A stretch of DNA of 64,000 nucleotides, taken from NCBI GenBank assembly GCA_020726505.1, contig JAHLEZ010000005.1, positions 1,426,001-1,490,000 of the forward strand, in the 5' to 3' direction. Below the pieces are notes generated by a model. The model made no database searches and was not told the origin of the DNA. It worked only from the letters and a program-made list of their open reading frames with translations. Shown here in pieces: positions 55,937 through 64,000 of this stretch. Both the position numbers and the translations under genes were made by a program. Origin of the DNA: Leptodontidium sp. MPI-SDFR-AT-0119 (lineage: Eukaryota; Ascomycota; Leotiomycetes; Helotiales; Leptodontidiaceae). Each line of letters begins with the position of its first letter. The first letter of the stretch is position 1.

Positions 55937-57562
55937 TTAGCAAGCTAAATCCATGCTGTGTATTTTGAGGACCAAGTCTTCTACCATTAAGTTGACGCTC
56001 GGCCATATGTCTCTTAGCCTTACTAAGAACTCGAAGTTTGACTCGAGCCTCTGTCGCGCCATTGGTAGCTCTTCGTCATCTCCGAGAAGAAGGGTATGTA
56101 GGAGAACGGAGGAAGAGACAACAGTCATATCTAGGTAGCGAGAAAGTCAGCAATCGGACATCTGTGCTTAGTGGGAAGAGTCTAAGGCACGTCGCCAAAC
56201 GATCTGAAGACGTTCAGCAAGAGAAAAAATTGGGCTTCCCCAATACCTACGTCCTACCACGTTATGAAGTGCCTCGCTGTCTCCTTGCTTGGCAGATGTG
56301 CTGATGAGTTCGCAGAAAGCAATGGCGTGGTATTTACACCTCTCAGTAAAGATTCTCTTCGTCGGAGTTGGGGGCCGCCGTTGGTCGAGATATTGATAAT
56401 ATAGCAAAGTTGCATAGTGATGATAACCAAGATGCAAAGCAACGAAGGCTCGACCGACTCCTTGTTTCTGTTGGAAATTAAGGTTCTCGGAACTGAAACT
56501 CATTTTCGGTGGTAGGTCTCGTTCGAATGATGTGAGCTCCTCAGCCAAGCCAAGGACTCGCGACTCTATTTGGTCCTCTTCCCAGGCCTCATCTTCCACA
56601 AGCATCCGGTTCAAGTCTTGGATATCGCCAAATATTTTAGCCAAAGTAATCATATGGCTCCAAATACCGGGCTTCCAGTTTTCGAGTATTTCAGTAGTGT
56701 TGGTCGGATTCAATTTCCGGAACTGCACCTCGTCCATGGGGAGTTGGGGAGCACCATCACCGAGATGAATTTGTCGAGCCAGGCCCAGGCCGGCACTAGC
56801 CCACCGATCGATCATGTAAAGACTCCACCACACACGTCGATTTATCTCACTTGTGATAACATCATTTGCAGTATTTGTTATTGGAAGCTTCAAGAGTTCT
56901 GCCATACGATTCGCAAGAGCTAGAAGACTGTCAGTCGGTCGAGCCAGCGGGAAAATGGAAAACAAACCAAAGAAGATAGACTCTGAGTCTGGTCGAGAAT
57001 CTGCGAGGCAGATAGTTCCAACAAGAATACATGCCTGTATGTTTTCAACGCAGGCGTGCTCGAGGTCGTCTCGGACCAATTTCCTGGCTGTAGCTGACCA
57101 CACGTGACCCTGCCCCCGAATATCTTGATTCTTCGAGAACCTTGACCAGAGTCAATCTGGAGATCTAACATGACACAGAAGCTGGTTATCGCTAGACACT
57201 CACCTAGCAGATAGTCCAAAAATCGCGAATAGAACCGCTTGGGATAACGTGCCATCTTGAGCCGATCTCCTCAGCGATGGCTCATGGAACATGGTATGCG
57301 GCTTGTCGTGAAGGTAGCTGATGTAGAGATCGACGAGATGCTCTGTGATCTCCTTCGAAGGAAGCTGGTCGGAATGAAGAGTTTGAGGTTCGCGGACCGG
57401 AGTAGGTTGGAGAGTTGTGGTGGAATTTGGGGTCGAAATGACGCGCAGACTTGAACACCGGAGACCGCGTTTGGAGCACTGGGGACAGGCTGATCCGGCT
57501 GTCGATGTGTTGCATTTCCTCTTCCCTTTCCTGCACTGTAGACATGCCGATGCAATTTTCAT
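55937..57562 (-). CDS. Zn2Cys6 transcription factor, second copy (C-terminus possibly broken)
   Basis: It starts at 57562. The zinc cluster in exon 1 is C7-x2-C10-x6-C17-x8-C26-x2-C29-x6-C36 (CLQCRKGKRKC and CPQCSKRGLRC). Splicing after GLSAR resumes at RFSKNQDIRGQGHVWSATAR, and the fungal_trans signature is INRRVWWSLYMIDRWASAGL. A further intron (GTAGGT donor) leads to HMTVVSSSVLLHTLLLGDDE and the last helices, ending IHSMDLAC at a stop. A likely C-terminal continuation lies just beyond this stop. Whether the protein is functional is therefore open. It could regulate the flanking glycosidase or the reductase/P450 group. Confidence 0.82.
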
Positions 57563-58389
57563 CACGTCGCATGGCGTTGATGTATTGAGGTGGAGTGAGA
57601 CGGGGTGTTGATGAATCGATGTTTGGGTCAGGCTTGGGATCGAACTCGGGGAATGAGCATAGTATTCCTCGGCTAAAACAAGCAAATGAAATTACTCTCA
57701 TGATCCGGCGATTGCGGGTATCAAAATATTTCTTAGGTGACTATTCTGACTTCTGTAGGGAAAATCCATAGAGCCAGCTCCTTACACAGAACTACTCTAG
57801 GAGGCTTGGCTCGATCGCAGAAAAGGCTTCCCAGCCAGCACGGTAAGCTAACAGGTATGATCTCCAACTAAAGCCTATCCAAGCCCCTACAATGTAGCGA
57901 GCTACCTATATCCAGGCTACTGGAACTTCAAAAATACTATTTTTCCGGTCCCAAATGCGACGGAGCAGTGATGTATAATTCTGGTCTTCATATTCCAGCC
58001 GTTAAATCTTGCATTATGTGTTACTTGGAACAATGCATTCATGGTGGCTAGTCGCCCTACTGTTTTGCCCGACGGAGCTGAGGCGGGCATCTATCCCGTT
58101 CCCGACGGCATCTTGGAGTTGGTTGGGACTTAACCAAATGTCGGAAACTAAATACCCTGCATCATGAAAATAGCACTCTATGATTTTTTATTCTTAACTT
58201 GGGTGTAGCTCCTTTTGATCCTCGTCATGGCTCTAAACCTATCATTTTTTGCGCACTTCCAGGCTCAGCTGGAAATCTATATATTCCTGCTCGATATACT
58301 CATCAGTTCTTTCAGCAATTCATACCGTGACATAATCAAGTGAACTTCTCTGCTAAAGAACCGTCCATAGAGATATTTCCTTCTTCGGA
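57563..58389. other. Intergenic region
   Basis: 827 bp with no supportable gene, between the divergent Zn2Cys6 gene and the reductase pseudogene. Confidence 0.4.
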
Positions 58390-59260
58390 ATGGCCTCGAT
58401 TTTCCCTCAACACAAAATTGGAGAAAACCTTGTCTCGGCAATGGGTCTTGGATGTATGGGGATGTCGATTTCCCGCTCTTGTGGCTTACTCGATCAGATT
58501 GAATGTGTTAAAGTCCTCACAGCAGCCGCTGATATGAGTATCAATTGTAAAAGACACGGGGTCTGGAGTCTCCTTTGCATAATCCTGTCAGAATTCCTAG
58601 GAATAAGATGCTAACATATGAAAGTCTGGGTGACTAGCAATGCTTACGGGCCCTTTGTCAATGAGAGACTCATTGAACGGTGGTTCGGAGAGACTAGGTG
58701 ACGGAACGAGATCTTTCTGGCTACAAAATTCGGATCCAAGGTCCAGGATACTGAAACCAGAATGCTTGTTTGCAGTAAGCCAGACTATGTCAAGGAAGCT
58801 TGTGCAGGAAGCTTCCACCGCCTGAACATAGACTACATCGATTTGTATCTCCAACAAATGGTTGATACCGATACTCCAATTGAGTAGACGATCCAGGCCA
58901 TGGTCGAACTCAAGGACGATGGAAAGATTCGAAACCTTGGCTTGTCTGAATGCTCTGCCAGAACTCTGGACAGAGCTCATAAGGTACATCCTATTGCAGC
59001 TGTGGAGATAGAATTTTCCCCTTTGCCCTCAAAATAGAATCCCCAAATACTATGTTTTTGAAGACGGCGAGAAAACCCGTCGTCAAATTGTGTCATACTC
59101 GCCACTGTGTACTTGCTCAAGGCGAAGGTAACTAACTAATTACACCCCCGAAATGGAAGATGATAACTGACTGGGAAATTTTTATTCCAATCCCTGGTAC
59201 TAAGCATCTTCGGTACTTGCAAGAGAATGCAGGGCGGTGGGTATCAAGCCCTCCAAGGAG
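58390..59260 (+). pseudogene. Aldo-keto reductase pseudogene
   Basis: Clear AKR similarity: GLGCMGMS, then AYGPFVNERLIERW, EIFLATKFGS, LNIDYIDLYLQQMVDTDTP, VELKDDGKIRNLGLSECSAR, HPIAAVEIEFSP and, near 59185, PIPGTKHLRYLQEN. The frame is broken by in-frame stops after GETR (TGA), after DTPIE (TAG) and after LPSK (TAG), and by at least one later frame change. Catalytic residues are also lost: the Asp of the WDTA motif is changed (WVTS) and the His of the YxQH motif is Gln. Tyr and Lys remain. This is a decayed gene. It lies between the second Zn2Cys6 gene and a P450, so it may be a dead member of a former small cluster. Confidence 0.85.
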
Positions 59261-60744
59261 GGTGATGCAAGAGTCAGAAGGATCATCAAGAGTGTTGGTG
59301 GGTCCAAAGGTGCTCGTTACCCGGATGCTCATCTGGCGATTTGTTTCGGCGACAGCCCTGAAATCGACAGGAAATGAAAAATACTGTCATTAATGCTACT
59401 GCGCGACTCTCCTCTCTCAGCAACAATTCATCAAGGATCCCGCAATGTGATCTCGTTTCCTTGTTACCCTGATCCCCATTCTAGAAACTTTCTCATCGTC
59501 ATCGGCAATGCTACTAAGAACTATCCAGATCAAAAATATGTACAAGACACTTTGTTTTGTTGCTATGAAGCATTAATACCCTATTATCTTCTGCTTCCTT
59601 GTCCAAATTTGCACCTAGTCCCCCCCCCCCCCCCCCCCCCCCCAAACAAGTTCTGTTAAAACACTCGAATTCACCAGGCGTTTAGCCAGCAGTCCTGACT
59701 TAACGATCGGGTATTCATATCCTCCAATCTTGTTTTTATATGAGGTAAGATCTAAAATATTAATCTTTCTGAGAGAGCTGCTTTCCATAAATCTTCTCCC
59801 ACTTGAAAACCCACTCCACTTCTTTGGCCCCAGCTCAAAATAGTTACAGAGGTTGTTTCTCGTCCAGGCTATTCCATAAACACCACAGGCATATTGAAAT
59901 TCCATATATTTTCCAAGACCACCAGAAATCCATCTCGATTTGTTCTCACAATTACACTTCTAAACCAAATAAACATGGGCAAGGCCAGCCGAGTGTGAGC
60001 GAGGTGAAAGGGGAAGCGAAAAATCTCGAGGTCTTGTGTCAAGGAGTAAACGCCCATTTGTTGAACCGTCCATGATCCATCAAAGGGGTATCTAGGCTAC
60101 CAAAAATAAGGGACACTATTACATTTTCAGATGGCCAATAATAAGCACCGGATAATGGCCGTGCGAGTGAGCATGGGAAAGTTCAGACGACATGAAAGCA
60201 TTACACCAAGCAGCAAGTAGTACAGAGTTTCGGAAAGAATATGCGGCCCTAGTTCTGTAGGCTTCCGAATTATTCAGGAACTCTTGTATACTACCAGATC
60301 TGGTGAGATGTCCGCCATAGGACGCAGACGCTATTAGAACCTCCGCACCGGAGTACACTACAGTACATCTAGTGAAAGTAATGACACCATGTGTCATACG
60401 GGTTTGCTGTGGACTAATGCCACCTCATCCATGTTCAAGGCATTGCACATCATAATATATTTGGTACTCGTCCAAATAGAAGGAAGCCCGCGGGACGGTT
60501 CGGGCAGTGGACGAATAATTACTCCTGGAATTTGATCTGTGTGGCACTGAAATACAAGGATCGGGAATTCCGAAAAGAATTCTGGCCTCAACTGACGCCG
60601 TCGAACCTGGAATGTCTTGATCACAGTGAAGTATTTTTCCAAGATAGGGAAAACGTCGTAATCATGTGGCCATGACAATTCCCATCAAATAATCGAACTA
60701 CAAGCCCTTATCAAACAAGTTCAAACCGAATTTGAAGTAGGACC
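59261..60744. other. Gene-free stretch with poly-C tract
   Basis: About 1.5 kb with no supportable gene. A run of about 24 C residues sits near 59620-59643. The 3' part is the P450 promoter. Confidence 0.45.
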
Positions 60745-62450
60745 ATGTTTTTACTGCTCCTAGCAATCATAACAGGCGTTATTGTCGCCGCTCTCCATGC
60801 TCATGCAGCTCATGCCCGACGAAACGATGGCATCCCCACTATTCCTCTGTACACAAATCTCATTTCAATTCTGCGAGGAGAGACTAGGAATGACTTCTAT
60901 GAGGTTGGTTTTCTTTCCAATTCTTCTCGCGGTTTTTCTCTGGATATCGGAGTTTAGAGATGCGTTTCTCCCCGGATCCTTCAATGAAACCCGCTTCAAA
61001 TTTGAGGGTCAAAACTAAGAACACTGCTAACATTTCATAAAGAGGAACCTCAAATGCCACCTACACGGTTCTGGTGTAGTTCGGACGTGGCTTGCAGGGC
61101 ACTGGAGCCTAGTCATCACTGATCCGGACCTTCTGGTGGAAGTATTCAAGAATGAGCAAATCTACTCAAAGGCTGGATTTATCGTCAAAGCGCCAAGAAC
61201 TATGTTCGGTCAACTATTTGGGATCAACATCGGAGACTCTCACGGAGACGAATGGAAGCTTTTTAGGACTTACATGAAGCCAGGGCTTCAGGATAGACCG
61301 GCCGACTATCAAGCGCTAAGCGATATCTCAAATCGATTCATCGATGTGCTGCTATCTGAACAACGTGCACTGCCTCGTGGAGGCTACTTGGCTTGCGATG
61401 ATATTGCTAAGAGATGGTCTATCGATGGGGTTGGGCATCACTTCTTCAACACGGACTTCCAGGCTTTGACAGACTGCAAATCGGTGATTTTGAAATTGTG
61501 GAAATCGGTGCTGAGCTCTAGCCCTACATCACTTCGCTCTACATTTCCAACCCTGGAAGATCTTGACTGGCTATCATTGAGTGGACGCAAAAAACGTGAA
61601 GCTGTGAGAGACTTTCATCAGTATCTCGTGGAGGTATCGGAAAAACACCCCGCCGTCGAGAAAAATTACCTACAAGATGCCCTCAAACAATGCTGTGTCT
61701 CTGAGGGACTTCGAATCGGTTACTTGGATGGGAAGCTGAGCAAATATCAGCTTTCCTGCAATCTGGCCGTGACATTCATAAATGGACACGAGAATATCCT
61801 TTCCTTAACGAAGTCCGCCATGTGGGAACTAGGAAAGCGTCCCGACCTGCAAGCCGCGCTTCGTAGCGAAGTTCTCGCCATTAAACCCAAAACAAAAACA
61901 GAGCTCCACTCCATGCCCTTTCTGGCATCGGTTGTATTTGAGATTGGGCGCCTATACCCTCCCCTGTCGCAGCTCGCAAACCGCATCGCCGTCGAGCCAG
62001 CTCTGCTGGGTGGGAAGTATCCCATTTCGATGGGTCAGTGGATAGGGTGGAACGCCTATGGTGTTCATACCAGCACCGCGATCTGGGGCCCAGACGCCCT
62101 GGAGTTCAAACCAGAGAGGTGGGGATGTGATGTGGAATCAATTGACAAGAAGTTTCGTCGCTGTCAGAGCAATTGCACATATATCACCTGGAACGCCCAT
62201 GCGAGGAAATGTCTTGGAATCTCGTTCGCACTTTTGCAGTGCAAATTAGTACTATGTGAGATGGTGAAAAGAATATCATGGTCTGTTGATCCAGCCTACA
62301 AGTATACCACTCAGCACGTACGTCAATTTGTCCCTATTTCTTCCTGTATTACTACTGTGTTGCTGAGCTAACATTTTCAAGGGCTCTGTACTCTCGCCCA
62401 GGAACGCTCCAATGGTTTTCAAAGAGATCGACAAGGCAAATACTGGCTGA
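60745..62450 (+). CDS. Cytochrome P450, resembling the DIT2/CYP56 group
   Basis: The start at 60745 gives a membrane anchor (MFLLLLAIITGVIVAALHAH) and IPTIPLYTNLISILRGETR. The next exon boundaries (about 60904-61035) are uncertain. From about 61035 the protein is continuous to an intron at 62318 (GTACGT...TTCAAG), ending GSVLSPRNAPMV with the stop at 62450. Marks: WSLVITDPDLLVEVFKNEQI followed by YSKAG, SHGDEWKLFRTYMKPGLQ, I-helix FINGHENI, K-helix E-I-G-R in FEIGRLYPP, FKPERW, and the haem-binding Cys in WNAHARKCLG (a variant of FxxGxRxCxG). The N-terminal signature is like DIT2-type P450s, but the substrate is unknown. Its neighbours are a dead reductase and a sulfotransferase-like gene. 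Confidence 0.82.
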
Positions 62451-62762
62451 GTGGATGGAATTCGTGAATTTGGAGGGGGGTTTAGCTTGATGTCATAAAG
62501 ACACTCGTTGAGTTATTACGTCCATCATCGTTGAAACCCGAATGAACGAAGATTGTCACTTTGCACGTGTTCCAGTAGCCTGTCAGTATCATTTTGCCTC
62601 TAGTAATCGTTTGAAGTTGAATCTGCGTCGACAAAGTTGAAGTCAGGATTAAGAAACATTTTATGAGATTAGTGTACGGAGCGATTGCCTCAGATGAATC
62701 ATGTAGATGGCCAGAAAAATTAACTGTTTTCACCGAACATCACATCGTCCGTCTAATCTCTA
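62451..62762. other. Convergent intergenic region
   Basis: 312 bp between the stops of two convergent genes; nothing recognised. Confidence 0.4.
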
Positions 62763-63649
62763 CTAGTTCTTGCTTCTAACGTGCTCTATCTTCGGCTGCA
62801 CCCCTTCCAGCTTCTCACGCTCCCCAGGCTGACTCAACAGTATTTCCCTGACTTCAAACATTTTCCTCCCGAAGTCCACCCCCCGATTGGCATAAGGGTA
62901 CGCTACATCCTTCGGTATGGGCAGACCCAGGAAATGACATAGAGGGCCCCATCCCTCCCCCAATCCAAGCACAAGAAGCTGCTTCTTCGGAACAACCTCC
63001 TTCACATACTCGATATGGTCCATGTACTGCTGAATCATTGCATCCATGTTCTCATAATTTCTCAGGACTCCTTGCTTAACGACGGACCGTGCCATCAGCC
63101 TCGTCTTCTGCATCCTCTCTGGCCATTTCTCCTCAGGAGCCATAGGCCAGTCTCGAATGGTCATTCCCACCGACTTGTACCAATCTTCTGGGTCCCGCAC
63201 TGTCAAGATGACTTTCGCGTCGGGGTATTTGTGCCAGATATCCTCCCAAAAAGCTGCAGCTGGCCACTAGATGGATCAGGAAGTCAGAACAGGTTCTCAA
63301 ACTAGGTGTTAAAATGGGAGGAGGATGTGGGCATATCATAAACACAACAGAGTCCAATTTCCACTCACGTCGACTGCTGCATCGTAGTTTTTGAAGACTT
63401 CGTCCCAGTCGGGCTTGAAACCCTCGTCATATGCTCTTCTAAAGACCGATGCTTCTTGAGTTGGGTCGAGAATGACTTTTTCCATATGATGGCATGGTAA
63501 CCTGGAGCTCGTAAGATCAGCATAAACCCAAGATAATTTGACGCCTGAGAGGAGTCAAATTGATCATACCCCAGCAAGTCCAGAGCTTCACAAAGACTGA
63601 GGGTTCCTGTCCGGCCATAGCCCGCACCAATAATCTTTAGAGGCGCCAT
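62763..63649 (-). CDS. Sulfotransferase-like P-loop protein (Sulfotransfer_4 type)
   Basis: Three exons starting at 63649. The N-terminus MAPLKIIGAGYGRTGTLSLC carries the 5'-phosphosulfate-binding P-loop (GAGYGRTGT, about residues 8-16), then CEALDLLGLPCHHM after the first intron, DPTQEASVFRRAY, YDAAVDWPAAAFWEDI after the second, the 3'-phosphate segment YPDAKVILTVRDPEDWYKSV, and PLCHFLGLPIP near the end. These are marks of the fungal family often mislabelled as NAD-dependent epimerases. The acceptor is unknown. It is convergent with the P450, and the pair could act together on one small molecule; that is inference. Confidence 0.85.
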
Positions 63650-64000
63650 CAGGTGGTAGAAGTTGAGATGCCGCGGGTACGATGGAAAAGTCAAGAAGAA
63701 TTAAGAATTCGTACCCAGAGTCCTGAGCTTGGCTCTGGTGGTAAGCTTAGAGTCTCCGATATGCTGCTCATAGTCGATGACATGTACATCTTAAGCCAAG
63801 TTTTCCACAACTGTGCTAACTTCCAAGCAATGGCCGATTTCGATGCGAAGGTTCATGCTGTGATTCTCGACGTATGACCGCGCGGTTTGGAGCAGCGGCT
63901 GTGTTCGCCGAGAGAGGAAGTGTAAAGTGCCCATGGCACTGCCTATCGGCTCTCTGAGAGTGGCCGACTGTTTGTCCTTCAAAAGTATGTTGTTTAACAG
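63650..64000. other. Right edge of the window
   Basis: 351 bp upstream of the sulfotransferase-like gene. A minus-strand open frame (63791-63982) has no recognisable domain. Confidence 0.35.

Noticed and set aside
59620..59643. Run of about 24 C residues
   Set aside because: Isolated homopolymer in gene-free DNA; its length may be a sequencing artefact and no function is suggested.
1..64000. tRNA, rRNA and riboswitch candidates
   Set aside because: No cloverleaf with matching anticodon stem and T-loop, and no conserved rRNA segment, was recognised by eye; a covariance-model scan would be needed to exclude them fully.

Overview
This is a stretch of nuclear DNA from a filamentous ascomycete (Pezizomycotina). 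The evidence is short GT-AG introns of 40-110 nt with CTAAC-like branch sites, Zn2Cys6 regulators, a HET-domain gene, PDR-type ABC and sugar-porter transporters, and AT-rich relics. A leotiomycete or sordariomycete is plausible, but the sequence alone does not fix the class. I rebuilt the spliced models by hand; coordinates marked 'approximate' still need RNA evidence.

The left part (about 1-25.8 kb) looks like a gene cluster for a ribosomally made, oxidatively cyclised peptide of the dikaritin type (the ustiloxin, phomopsin and asperipin group). Its centre is a secreted precursor (13017-13622). This has a signal peptide and six tandem 29-residue units, each ending YVHGSYGY-D-KR, so every core copy precedes a Kex2-type KR site. 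Six UstYa/DUF3328 oxidase-like genes, each with two HxxHC motifs, lie around it at 10.1, 11.0, 15.9, 18.6, 19.5 and 21.0 kb. Also present are a divergent serine carboxypeptidase with a C-terminal membrane segment, a truncated PDR exporter at the window edge, a bZIP and a Zn2Cys6 regulator, a GNAT acetyltransferase and a LaeA-like methyltransferase. The implied pathway is secretion, cleavage at KR, C-terminal trimming, Tyr-based ring closure by UstYa enzymes, optional capping, and export. I found no S41 peptidase, tyrosinase, NRPS or PKS gene in the cluster. The octapeptide core with three tyrosines does not match any dikaritin core I know.

The spaces between cluster genes hold short inverted-repeat elements. 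One TA-flanked family occurs three times, a second twice (one copy nested inside the first family), and there are two further inverted-repeat elements. A 198-bp tandem duplication lies just upstream of the precursor. AT-rich blocks occur at about 6.5-6.8 and 23.65-24.05 kb.

From 26 kb on the genes are ordinary or accessory: an acetolactate-synthase-type ThDP enzyme, an MFS sugar porter, a small membrane protein, a TVP38/TMEM64 protein, a cupin, two related Pro/Ser/Thr-rich secreted proteins, a SulP/STAS sulfate transporter, a HET protein, an F-box-like protein, an NFX1-like RING fragment, a GH35-like glycosidase, a second Zn2Cys6 regulator, a decayed aldo-keto reductase, a P450 and a Sulfotransfer_4-type P-loop protein. 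The last four may be a separate small accessory group. No tRNA, rRNA or CRISPR array was recognised.
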